NCBI RefSeq assembly: GCF_001644035.1
Contig: NZ_LUUG01000100.1
Span: 1 to 61,919, forward strand
DNA length: 61,919 bases
Reading direction: 5' to 3'
Source: Methylomonas methanica
GTDB lineage: Bacteria > Pseudomonadota > Gammaproteobacteria > Methylococcales > Methylomonadaceae
Shown: in pieces, positions 1-8,055 of the stretch
How the letters are laid out: each line of letters starts with the position of its first letter
Numbering within the stretch: the stretch's first letter is position 1
The notes under the pieces: model-generated
Database searches by the model: none
Told to the model about the DNA's origin: nothing
Seen by the model: only the letters and a program-made list of their open reading frames with translations
Program-made: the position numbers and the translations under genes

Positions 1-1861
1 CCAGATTTGACTATTTCTCTCAAACCCCAGCTTATACCGCACAGCATGTTCCCGCGAGCCAGTCACCACCATCGCTTTGGCCCGACCACCGATTTTATGG
101 CGGGTATGGGTGCGAAAATGCTCGACGATGACTTCAACTTTTTGCGCAATCTCATAATCATGAAACGCGACAAAACGCGCTAGCGCCTTTGCGGCCTTGC
201 GGCGCGGCACTTCAGGATCTTGTTCTACCTTTTGAATCAGCTGGTAATAGCGTTTGTAGCAGGTGTAGTTTTCCAACACATCATGGATGAAGCCTTCTTC
301 GATGGCTTGCCGCATGCTGTAATGGTGGAAAGGCGCCGCGCCAGTGGGGCCAGGTTCGTCAAATACCGCCAAGGTTTTAAACTTGGGTGTGGCAGTGAAC
401 GCAAAATAACTCAAATTGGGTTGTTTGGTACGCTTCAGCTGTTCTCGCAGCATTGCCTTTTTGGCGTCCTCGCTTAGCGCGTCATCATCCAACTCCAGCA
501 ACTGCTCGGCAATTGCGGACTCGATCCCGTCCCGATTCAAAATCTTGCGCAGCTCCATGGCTGTTTCACCGCTTTGCGAACTGTGGGCTTCATCCACAAT
601 CACTGCAAAACGCTTGCCGGCGGTTGAAATGGCAATCGCTTTGCCGTTCGCTTCCAGCGTGCGTATGGCTTGGGCGATAAACGGGAATTTCTGAATAGTG
701 GAAATGATGATGGGCACACCACCGGCCAAGGCCTTAGCCAACTGCTGGGTATCTTCATCGATTTTCTGTACCACCCCCAGTTTGTGCTCAAACTGGAAAA
801 TGGTGTCCTGCAACTGCTGATCCAACACCAGCCTGTCGGTAATCACCACCACCGTATGGAAAATCTTCTCGTCGTTAGCGTTATGTAAACTGGATAAACG
901 ATGTGCCAACCAGGCAATCGAGTTGGATTTGCCGGAGCCCGCCGAGTGCTGAATCAGATAATTGTGCCCGGAACCCTGGCTTTGGGCGTGATCGGTCAGT
1001 GCCCGCACGGCATCCAACTGGTGATAGCGCGGAAAAATCATGGTTTCCTTGCGATGCCTTTTGATACCTTTCTCGGTCACCACAGTCTTTTCTTCCACAT
1101 CCAAATGGATGAAGCGGGCGAGAATCTCCATCAAGCTGTCCCGAGTCAGCGCTTTATGCCATTAGATAGCTGGTGCGCACATCACCCTCTGCGGGCGGAT
1201 TGCCGGCGCCGTGGTTATGCCCCAGATTGAACGGCAGAAAGAAGGTATCCTTGCCTTCCAGCTTGGTGGTCATATACGCCAACTCGGTATCGACGGCAAA
1301 ATGCACCAAACAACGTTGCTTAAACGCAAACAACAACTCCTTGGGATCGCGTTCATAGCGATATTGAAACTTGGCGTTTTCGACATTCCAGTGAGTCGCC
1401 GACATCGGATTCTTCAACTCCAAGGTCACCACCGGCAAGCCGTTGACCGCCAACACCACATCAGGAATGGCGCCACTCTTGGTTTTGACCTGGCGAGTGA
1501 TGGTCAGGCGATTGTCGGCGTAATTGTTAGCAGCCAAAGGGTCTAGTCCGGTATTGGGCGCAAAATAGGCGATCCGCACCGTTTTACCTACACACTTAAA
1601 GCCTTCTCGCAGCACCGCCAAAGAGCCCTTGGCCGCTAACTCTTTAACCAAGCTGTCCAGCAACAGCGCCTCGGCCTTACTCGAATCAAGCTGGGTCAAG
1701 CGAGCCCAGATTTTAGCTTGGGTCTTTTGCACAAAGGCGATTGTCTCAGCCGGAAACAGCGCGATGTCCGGGTCATAACTTTTCGGATCGCCTTTCGCGT
1801 AGCCACCGCTGCTAATCAGTACCTGCTCAATGTCGTTTTCGAAGTTGATTTCCTTATGCAT
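1..1861 (-). pseudogene. hsdR: Type I restriction endonuclease subunit R, frameshifted and cut by the window edge
   Basis: HsdR is the ATP-dependent translocase and nuclease subunit of a type I restriction enzyme. The N-terminal 235 codons (1154-1861) hold the nuclease domain, with the PD-(D/E)xK-like stretch VVTLELKNP. They end prematurely after SYLMA at a TAA (1154-1156). From about 1161 down to base 1 the next frame stays open and encodes the helicase: RDSLMEILARF, the Walker A-like SAGSGKSNS, a DEAH box (IVDEAHSSQSG) and FTATP. Removing one A/T at 1162-1163 restores the expected join YLWHKALTRDS. The gene is therefore interrupted by a single-base insertion, or the sequence contains an error there. 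It is the last gene of the hsdM-hsdS-mntA-hepT-orf-yhcG-hsdR run, about 250 bp below yhcG. The C-terminus lies outside the window. Confidence 0.9.
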
Positions 1862-2003
1862 GGGTAGTCTCGGTATAGTGAATGATCCATCAAAAGTTAA
1901 CGTTTGCCTTACCTTATCGATTTCCTTATGTAAAGAAAACGCATTTCCCTTACCTAATGAATGTCGGAGCCTGCCAGTTATGGTTTGGATGCTCTATACA
2001 CGG

Positions 2004-2032
2004 CAATTGTGCAAGTACCGCTTGCACAATTG
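2004..2032. repeat. Perfect 12-bp inverted repeat upstream of hsdR
   Basis: Arms CAATTGTGCAAG (2004-2015) and CTTGCACAATTG (2021-2032) are exact reverse complements around a 5-nt spacer. The repeat lies in the 257-bp gap between the yhcG-like gene and hsdR, about 145-170 bp before the hsdR start. No T-run follows on either strand, so an operator or regulatory hairpin is more likely than an intrinsic terminator. I do not recognise the cognate regulator. Confidence 0.6.
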
Positions 2033-2087
2033 ATTACAATGTCAGTTTGAAAGTCGTGTCTTAATGCACGGCTTCCTCTAGCAAATC

Positions 2088-2106
2088 GTCCAACACATTG
2101 TTGGAC
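2088..2106 (-). terminator. Small hairpin after the yhcG-like gene
   Basis: Arms GTCCAACA and TGTTGGAC (2088-2095 and 2099-2106) flank a 3-nt loop just downstream of the yhcG-like stop codon. The stem is short and has no strong U-tract, so it is only a weak candidate terminator or 3'-end stabiliser. Confidence 0.3.
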
Positions 2107-2118
2107 AATGAGCTTAAG

Positions 2119-3171
2119 TCAGTCATCCGAACCTGTGCTGCCGTCCTCGGGCAAATCAGTCAGCTCCTGCTCAATCTCTTCAATGGTTGGCAGACTGCTG
2201 CTCAGTTTTTCCGGCAGGCTACGCACCAGTTCGTACTCGGCAACGCCAATCGGCTTATTAATGCCCGACAGCGCATATTCCGCCACCAGCCGATTTTGCG
2301 TCTTGCACAGCAATAAGCCTATGGTGGGATTGTCGTCTTCGGCTTTAATCTGCGCATCCACCGCCGAAAGGTAAAAGTTCAACTGACCGGCATGCTCCGG
2401 CTTAAACGCCACCGCCTTCAGCTCCACTACCACATAACATTTCAGCCGAATGTGATAAAACAGCAAGTCGATGAAAAACTCATCGCCCGCTACCTCCAAG
2501 CGGTGCTGCCGCCCCACAAACGCAAAGCCAGTACCCAACTCCAGCAAAAAGTGAGTGATGTGGCGGATTAACCCGTTTTCGATCTCACGTTCGTGAGCTT
2601 CATCGCCCAAGCCCAAAAAGTCGAACAAATACGGGTCCTTCAGCGTCTCCTGCGCCAAAGCCGATTGCGGCGCTGGTAATTGCACTTTGAAGTTGGTCAC
2701 AGCTTGCCCTTGACGAGAGAACAACTGATTTTTGATGTGACTATCCAACGCACTGCGCGACCAGCCCTGTTGTACTGTTTGCAGGGCATACCACTCGCGC
2801 TCATTCGGGTTTTGAACGCGGGTCAGCAGTGTCACAATATGAAACCATGGCAATTGGGCAGCAGGCTGCTGCCCAATTTGCTGGTTCGGGCAATGCTCGG
2901 CAAAGTAGCGCATGTATTTGAGGTTGCGCGTGGAAAACCCTTTGATTTCGGGAAACGCCTCTCGCAAATCCCGCGCCAAGCGCTCGATGACTTTAGCCCC
3001 CCAGCCTTGCTGCGTTTGACGCGTCAGAATATCTTGACCAATTTGCCAGTACAGCAACACCAACTCACGATTGACTGCCAGCGCGGCGCGTTGTTGGGCG
3101 TTGTGAATGCGGGTTTTCAGCTCAGTCAGCCAAGCTGGATAGTCGGCGGGCAAAGGCACGATGTCAGACAT
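2119..3171 (-). CDS. YhcG-family (DUF1016) PDDEXK nuclease-like protein
   Basis: This is a 350-residue protein of the YhcG/DUF1016 family. The N-terminal winged-helix-like part is recognisable from NRELVLLYWQIGQDIL and FPEIKGFSTRNLKYMRYFAE. The C-terminal PDDEXK nuclease-fold part contains EFFIDLLFYHIRLKCYVVVELK followed by GQLNFYLSAVD. Family members often sit in type I restriction operons and defence islands; their exact role is unsettled. The ATG at 3171 was chosen over the longer open frame because AGGAG lies just upstream and the ATG overlaps the stop of the preceding 42-codon ORF (ATGTCTGA). The gene lies between mntA/hepT and hsdR in the same orientation. It appears intact, unlike hsdR and hsdS. 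Confidence 0.85.
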   Translation of the reverse strand: MSDIVPLPADYPAWLTELKTRIHNAQQRAALAVNRELVLLYWQIGQDILTRQTQQGWGAKVIERLARDLREAFPEIKGFSTRNLKYMRYFAEHCPNQQIGQQPAAQLPWFHIVTLLTRVQNPNEREWYALQTVQQGWSRSALDSHIKNQLFSRQGQAVTNFKVQLPAPQSALAQETLKDPYLFDFLGLGDEAHEREIENGLIRHITHFLLELGTGFAFVGRQHRLEVAGDEFFIDLLFYHIRLKCYVVVELKAVAFKPEHAGQLNFYLSAVDAQIKAEDDNPTIGLLLCKTQNRLVAEYALSGINKPIGVAEYELVRSLPEKLSSSLPTIEEIEQELTDLPEDGSTGSDD

Positions 3172-3292
3172 GGGCTGGCTCCTGTTGCTCGAATGGCGGT
3201 GGAATTTGGAAACCACCTTTGCCGATTGTTCCGGTGACTTGGAGGACAAACCCAAGCCCGATGCTGTTTGGATCGTTGACTTTCTTGGGCAT
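3164..3292 (-). CDS. Small 42-residue ORF coupled to the yhcG-like gene
   Basis: An ATG-started frame of 42 codons fills the gap between hepT and the yhcG-like gene. It begins 8 nt after the hepT stop, with AAGGA overlapping the end of hepT as a plausible ribosome binding site. Its TGA overlaps the ATG of the downstream gene in ATGTCTGA. The protein starts MPKKVNDPNS and is rich in Gly, Val and Pro. It has no membrane segment or signal peptide and no motif that I recognise. Tight packing on both sides argues for translational coupling. It could be a real small protein or a coupling leader. No function is proposed. Confidence 0.55.
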   Translation of the reverse strand: MPKKVNDPNSIGLGFVLQVTGTIGKGGFQIPPPFEQQEPAHV

Positions 3293-3300
3293 GATGCGGC

Positions 3301-3735
3301 TTATCCTTGTGGCTTGGACTGACTTGCATCCCGCAGCAATAACGCTTGGCTGTATTGCAGAAATTCGTCCAGATGCTTGTCAATAATAGCCACCGTGATG
3401 GGCAACTGTAATGCCTGATAGTCATGCACGGCAATATTACGGAAACCCACCATGCGTTTAAGGTTTTCAGCCAATGCAACTTCGATCCAACCGCCTTTTG
3501 CAAGCAGGTTAAATACATCGCGGGCACTTTGCGGGATGCCTAGTTTTTCGCGTCGAATCAAATGCTGGCCCATATCCAGCGCGGCTTCACAGGCTCGTTG
3601 AATATTGAGAATGGCGGCGTCTTGCCTACTGTGGTTTTGGGCAAAAGTATCCGGGTCGGCGGCATATTCTTCGCGCGCCCGCCTGACGCAACGCTCAATC
3701 GTTGCCGCTTTATTCAGTAAAACATCATCAGCCAT
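3301..3735 (-). CDS. hepT: HepT-like (DUF86) toxin of a MntA/HepT module
   Basis: This is a 144-residue HEPN-family protein. It carries the Rx4HxY RNase-type motif as RNIAVHDY (R99, H104, Y106), preceded by KRMVGF as in HepT/DUF86 proteins. In characterised pairs HepT is the toxin, and the nucleotidyltransferase partner neutralises it by adding AMP near this motif. The start overlaps the end of mntA by 8 bp, the usual antitoxin-first order. The motif residues are present, so the toxin could be active. The position between hsdS and hsdR suggests an addiction or guard function for the locus, which is inference. Confidence 0.85.
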   Translation of the reverse strand: MADDVLLNKAATIERCVRRAREEYAADPDTFAQNHSRQDAAILNIQRACEAALDMGQHLIRREKLGIPQSARDVFNLLAKGGWIEVALAENLKRMVGFRNIAVHDYQALQLPITVAIIDKHLDEFLQYSQALLLRDASQSKPQG

Positions 3736-4120
3736 AAATACTGCCCCTGTGTTGGATGTCCTCGATTAACGCCGCCCGCGCCGTATCCAGCGCAGTTTTT
3801 TCACTCAACACCGCCGCCTCAAACAACGCAGCTTGCGCATCTTTTTGCCACCAGCGTTCGCCCGTCGTGATGATCTGGTATTGCATAACCGTAGAAGCCG
3901 CCCGCAAATCGACCAGATCAACCGCGCAGCCGGTTATATCCGCCAGCTTTCCGGCCAGATCAAACAGTAAAACCGGGTCGGCGTAACCTGCCACCAAAAC
4001 CGCCAAATCCAGATCGCTGCTTGCCGTTGCGGTGCCCCGGATACGGCTGCCAAAAGCATACAACGCCAGCAAGCCGCCAAGCTGTGTTTGCACAAGGTTT
4101 AAGAGAGTTGCTTTATTCAT
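3728..4120 (-). CDS. mntA: MntA-like nucleotidyltransferase antitoxin
   Basis: A 130-residue minimal nucleotidyltransferase. The signature GSx10DxD is exact: G24-S25, then ten residues, then D36-L-D38, in FGSRIRGTATASSDLDLAVL. This is the family that adds AMP to, and so silences, HepT toxins. Its ATG lies inside the last codons of hsdS (8-bp overlap) and its end overlaps hepT by 8 bp. The module is therefore translationally embedded in the restriction operon rather than merely nearby. Confidence 0.85.
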   Translation of the reverse strand: MNKATLLNLVQTQLGGLLALYAFGSRIRGTATASSDLDLAVLVAGYADPVLLFDLAGKLADITGCAVDLVDLRAASTVMQYQIITTGERWWQKDAQAALFEAAVLSEKTALDTARAALIEDIQHRGSIYG

Positions 4121-5045
4121 GCCATTCCCTTACGTCGATTTTGCCGGTGACGGCGTTGGTGATTAGGGCGGAGCGGTATTCCCTAAGTTTGTCGATTGCA
4201 GACTTAGTCTTTATTGTTTGTTTTTCAATCTGATCTTCAACTATACCTGTGTACCGACAAATCGCGACTTGTTCAACGGAAGAAGGAAGTGCGATTCTCT
4301 TGCTTTTAACCATTTCCCCTGTAATCAAAGGCTGTGCATTCTTGTTTGCATAATCATTCAGACCTATGGCTTCCAGTGCCAAAATCAAAAACTCTGCCGA
4401 GACTTCATCAGAGATGATTTTTACTCTGAGCGCGTTATCTGTAACCCACGACGGTTCTTTAATGAAATGCACATTTCCGCAATAAGCACCAACGCGCGCG
4501 ATGGCTTGCTGCTCTTCGAGTGGAGGTAAAGCCATGCGAATGTTTGAAATAACACCCATACCAATATTTTGCTGAGTTCCATAACTCCAGCTTTGCTCTA
4601 CAGAATAAAAAAATGGCTTAGATTTCAAAACAAAGAAAATGAAATCAGACGATGCTTTTTCCGCATGAGGTCTAAGCACAGCAAGTGGTGACCAAATATT
4701 AAATTCATCATGAGTATGAACACGCGCAACAGCTCCAGTTGTCGCACCCGATTTAACCATATAGACATCACCAAATTTCGGCTTGTACTTTTTGGAGAAT
4801 ATTTCATGGTCTTCAACGGATATGTAGCCCCTTTTCCTATCGAAGTCCAAACGGTCATTTTTTACCGACTCTGCCGACAAAAATGGAACACCTTCTGGAT
4901 AAAATGTTGGTGTGCTATGCGGTCCATCCGTGATCGGCATATCCAACGAAAACTTTATCGGAATAACTTTCCAATCCTCAGGAATTTCGCCAAAACAATC
5001 CAATCCTGAAAGTTTATATTTTGGATATGACGTAAATTTAGTCAT
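4113..5045 (-). CDS. hsdS: Type I restriction specificity subunit, internally deleted
   Basis: HsdS recognises DNA through two target-recognition domains (TRDs), each followed by a conserved helical spacer. This 310-residue protein is clearly shorter than the usual 400-450. TRD1 is present (IPEDWKVIPI through LPPLEEQQAIA, about 20-182). It then runs directly into ARVGAYCGNVHFIKEPSWVT, which is typical of the second half of TRD2, and ends with the distal conserved helix (DKLREYRSALITNAVTGKID). The central spacer and the start of TRD2 are missing in frame. ATG 5045 overlaps the hsdM stop (TGATG); a GTG one codon earlier is also possible. Specificity is probably lost or altered. Confidence 0.85.
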   Translation of the reverse strand: MTKFTSYPKYKLSGLDCFGEIPEDWKVIPIKFSLDMPITDGPHSTPTFYPEGVPFLSAESVKNDRLDFDRKRGYISVEDHEIFSKKYKPKFGDVYMVKSGATTGAVARVHTHDEFNIWSPLAVLRPHAEKASSDFIFFVLKSKPFFYSVEQSWSYGTQQNIGMGVISNIRMALPPLEEQQAIARVGAYCGNVHFIKEPSWVTDNALRVKIISDEVSAEFLILALEAIGLNDYANKNAQPLITGEMVKSKRIALPSSVEQVAICRYTGIVEDQIEKQTIKTKSAIDKLREYRSALITNAVTGKIDVREWHE

Positions 5046-7264
5046 CACACCACCTCAGCCAGCATGGCCATAATGTCTTTTTCCAGCTGACTAATTTCGC
5101 CAGCAATTTCCTCCAGCGGACGCGGCGGCTGGTAGACATAGAAGTGTCGGGTCAGCGGAATTTCATAGCCAACTTTGGTTTTGTCGTGAGCTATCCAGGC
5201 ATCCGGCACATGCGGCAGGACTTCGGCCTTGAGGTAATCTTCGCAGTGGTCTTTGACCAACGTTAGCAGCTGGTCGTGGCCGGTTTCGTTATCGTATTTA
5301 AGCGGCAGCGGCAAGCTGATGTCATCTGGCAACGCTACGATTTCAGTATCACGAAGCTCGGGATCGGGTTCGGGATTACCTTTGGCATCCAGGCAAATGT
5401 CTGCATTAGGATCACGCTCCGACAGCGCCGCCAAAATAGCTTTTTTGAGCGGTGCGCCAAGCTTGACGCCGGCATCTTGCAAGGTGTCGGCGAGCAGGGA
5501 TTCAAATTCGGCGCGGTTGAAATAAAGTGTTTCACTTTCCACCTCGTGCAGAGCGGCTTTGATCACGGCTTGCATTTCTTGTCCGGCAGCGACTTCGGCG
5601 CGATAGGCAGTATCGTCCTTGCGCTTTTTACTGCTGGCAAGGTTGACGAAGGCGCTTTGCTCATCCAGTCTGGCAATGCGCTCGGGGCTGACTTGGAAAT
5701 TTAGGCGTAGTGGGCGTTCGACGGTGATTTTGAGAAAGCCGAAGTCTTGGTTATTAAACAGTTTGCTGCACACCCGGTGCTGGGGTTTGCCGTCCACAAT
5801 GACCTCACATTCCGCATCCTGCTCGTGTTCGGCATACAGGCGCACCAGAGCCTTGATGTGGTCGTCTGACAGCTCGTTGCGCTTATTGCCCAAGCTCTTG
5901 TCCATTTTTTTGAAATGCCGGGTACCGTCAATCAACTGCACCTTGCCCTGGCGGTGGGCGGGCTTTTTGTTGGTGACGATCCAGACGTAGGTATAAATGC
6001 CGGTGTTGTAGAACATCTGGTCCGGCAGGGCGACGACGGCATCGAGCATATCTTGTTCGATGATCCAGCGGCGGATATTGGATTCGCCCGAACCGGCGTC
6101 GCCGGTGAAAAGCGGTGAGCCGTTAAACACGATGGCGATTTTGGAGCCATCGCCACCGGTTTTTGGCGGGTTGTGCATTTTGGAAATCATGTGCTGCAAA
6201 AACAGCAGCGAACCGTCGTTGATGCGTGGCAGGCCCGCGCCAAAACGACCTGAAAAGCCTTGGTCTTCATACTCTTCGCGCACGAAGTCTTCTTCCGGCT
6301 TCCACTCCACGCCGAACGGCGGATTGGCCAGCATATAGTGGAATTTTTTGCCCTGGTGGCCGTCGTGCGGCACGAAGCCATTGGTTTTATTTTTGGCGTC
6401 TTTGATGCCAAGCGTGTCGCCGTAGATCAGGTTGTTGATCGGCTCGTCCTTGATCAGCAGATCGGCACAGCAAATGGCGTAAGACTCAGGGTTATATTCC
6501 TGGCCGAATAGTTCGATGTTGGCGTCCGGATTAAGCCCCGTGGTAAAGCCGTCACCGCAGATGAATTTTTCCGACTCCGACAACATGCCCCCCGTACCGG
6601 CGGTGGGATCGTAAACGCTGCGGTAAATGCCTTTCTGGTAGATGCCTTCCTCGCCCGTGAACAACAACTGCACCATCAGACGAATGACTTCACGCGGGGT
6701 AAAATGATCCCCTGCCTCTTCGTTGGCTTGTTCGTTGAACTTGCGCACCAGCTCTTCAAACAAATAGCCCATTTGCAGATTGCTGATGGCTTTGGGTGAT
6801 AGATTGATTTCCGCCGAGCAGAATTCTTTAATGATCAGGAACAGGCGGTTGGCTTCGTCGAGCTTGGCGATCTCGGTCTCAAATTCGAACTTGTCGAAGA
6901 TGTCGCGGGCACGAGGCGAAAAGCCCTGGATATAAGCAATCAAGTTACCGGCGATGTTAGGCGCATCGCCCAGCAGTTTTTCAAAAGTAAAACCGCTGGT
7001 GTTAAACAACTCCTGCTTACGGTCATTCGCGGCAATCCGCGAAAGCGCCTTTTCCAGCGCTGGACCGGTGATGCCTTTTTCCTCAAGCCGCTTTTTTTCA
7101 TCCAGCACCTGTTGCTTGTTTTCCGCTAACACCAAATCAAAGCGACGCAACACAATCAAAGGCAGCATCACGCGGCGGTACTGCGGCGGACGATAAGGGC
7201 CGCGCAGCTTGTTGGCGATATTCCAGATGAAGCCGACTAGGTTTTGGTGCTGGTTGTTATCCAT
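5045..7264 (-). CDS. hsdM: Type I DNA methyltransferase subunit M (N6-adenine)
   Basis: HsdM is the modification subunit, which transfers a methyl group from S-adenosylmethionine to adenine in the sequence chosen by HsdS. The 739-residue frame has the N-terminal helical HsdM domain (IWNIANKLRG), the SAM-binding motif DPTAGTGG (219-226) and the N6-adenine catalytic motif NPPF (314-317). A long C-terminal extension of about 250 residues is seen in the larger HsdM subfamily. No interruption is visible. It is first in the operon and its stop overlaps the hsdS start. With hsdR and hsdS damaged it may be an orphan, or act with an unlinked HsdS. Confidence 0.95.
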   Translation of the reverse strand: MDNNQHQNLVGFIWNIANKLRGPYRPPQYRRVMLPLIVLRRFDLVLAENKQQVLDEKKRLEEKGITGPALEKALSRIAANDRKQELFNTSGFTFEKLLGDAPNIAGNLIAYIQGFSPRARDIFDKFEFETEIAKLDEANRLFLIIKEFCSAEINLSPKAISNLQMGYLFEELVRKFNEQANEEAGDHFTPREVIRLMVQLLFTGEEGIYQKGIYRSVYDPTAGTGGMLSESEKFICGDGFTTGLNPDANIELFGQEYNPESYAICCADLLIKDEPINNLIYGDTLGIKDAKNKTNGFVPHDGHQGKKFHYMLANPPFGVEWKPEEDFVREEYEDQGFSGRFGAGLPRINDGSLLFLQHMISKMHNPPKTGGDGSKIAIVFNGSPLFTGDAGSGESNIRRWIIEQDMLDAVVALPDQMFYNTGIYTYVWIVTNKKPAHRQGKVQLIDGTRHFKKMDKSLGNKRNELSDDHIKALVRLYAEHEQDAECEVIVDGKPQHRVCSKLFNNQDFGFLKITVERPLRLNFQVSPERIARLDEQSAFVNLASSKKRKDDTAYRAEVAAGQEMQAVIKAALHEVESETLYFNRAEFESLLADTLQDAGVKLGAPLKKAILAALSERDPNADICLDAKGNPEPDPELRDTEIVALPDDISLPLPLKYDNETGHDQLLTLVKDHCEDYLKAEVLPHVPDAWIAHDKTKVGYEIPLTRHFYVYQPPRPLEEIAGEISQLEKDIMAMLAEVV

Positions 7265-7465
7265 GATTTTCCCGTTGTTATTCAGTCCGTTCGCACATTG
7301 TGCTTATTTTTCTTACGTCGAGGCACTTGCCGAAAATCAATATCTTGGCTTAGTCTCCAGCGTACGCCTACCGTCCACTCAGCAACTTCTCTACAGGCAG
7401 GCTTGAGCAGAGTAGCAAAAAACAGCACATATAGAGGGTGTCCCGCTGCATATCGCTGGACAATA

Positions 7466-7500
7466 AAAAACCCGCCAAGCCAGATAACTTGCGGGTTTTT
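7466..7500 (-). terminator. Rho-independent terminator after tRNA-Leu
   Basis: Arms AAAAACCCGC (7466-7475) and GCGGGTTTTT (7491-7500) form an exact 10-bp stem around a 15-nt loop. Read leftward, the stem is followed by a T-run, so it would terminate the secG/tRNA-Leu transcript before the hsdM promoter region. The A/T symmetry means it could act in both directions. It marks the border between housekeeping DNA and the restriction island. Confidence 0.85.
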
Positions 7501-7531
7501 GCACTTCTTTGCACTTCCGTGCATCTTCAAA

Positions 7532-7616
7532 TGGTACCGACGGGCGGACTTGAACCGCCACGACTTGCGTCACCACCCCCTCAAGATGGCGTGTCTACCA
7601 ATTTCACCACGTCGGC
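7532..7616 (-). tRNA. leuU: tRNA-Leu (anticodon GAG)
   Basis: An 85-nt class II tRNA with encoded CCA. The acceptor GCCGACG pairs with CGTCGGT, with a G-U end pair as in E. coli leuU. The D-arm TGGTAGACAC, the anticodon loop CTTGAGG giving GAG, a long variable arm and the T-arm GGTTCAAGTCC are all present. It lies 16 bp downstream of secG, the same secG-leuU arrangement as in E. coli. Confidence 0.95.
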
Positions 7617-7632
7617 TTTATTTGTTGCGAAC

Positions 7633-8034
7633 TTACTTTGCCGCTGGTTTTTCGACTTCTTTGATAGCCGGCGCTTCAGGTAAGGTAAGGTCCTGAATCG
7701 GTAAGCTGCCGTCTGCGGGCATGCCTTGTGTTAGCGGCACATCAGACTTCACTGGTTCAGCAGCAGGCGTCGAATCCAATATGACGTCGGTTTTTTTACC
7801 TTGATAGCCGCTTAAGACTGCCAAGCCTAAGCTGGTAATAAAAAACAAGGTGGCGAAAATAGCAGTGGTTCTGGACAAAAATGAGGCAGAACCTTGGGCG
7901 CCGAATACCGAACCGGATGCGCCACCGCCGAAAGTCGCGCCGGCATCGGCGCCTTTTCCTTGTTGCATCAGGACTAAGCCAACGATGCCTATACCCAGGA
8001 AGATATGAATAATTATTATAATTTGGTACAACAT
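7633..8034 (-). CDS. secG: Protein translocase subunit SecG
   Basis: SecG assists SecYE in moving unfolded proteins across the inner membrane. The 133-residue protein has the family pattern: a first membrane helix (about 3-22), the conserved cytoplasmic loop with MQQGKGADAGATFGGGASGSVFG, and a second helix (about 55-75). It then has a Pro/Ala-rich C-terminal tail about 20-25 residues longer than in E. coli SecG (110 residues). It lies between tpiA and tRNA-Leu on the same strand. Confidence 0.95.
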   Translation of the reverse strand: MLYQIIIIIHIFLGIGIVGLVLMQQGKGADAGATFGGGASGSVFGAQGSASFLSRTTAIFATLFFITSLGLAVLSGYQGKKTDVILDSTPAAEPVKSDVPLTQGMPADGSLPIQDLTLPEAPAIKEVEKPAAK

Positions 8035-8055
8035 AAAGACCTTAATCGGATGAAA

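Noticed and set aside
7282-7530. An 82-codon frame on the minus strand covering the terminator region
   Set aside because: It runs through the intrinsic terminator and the hsdM upstream region, has no ribosome binding site and no recognisable protein character.
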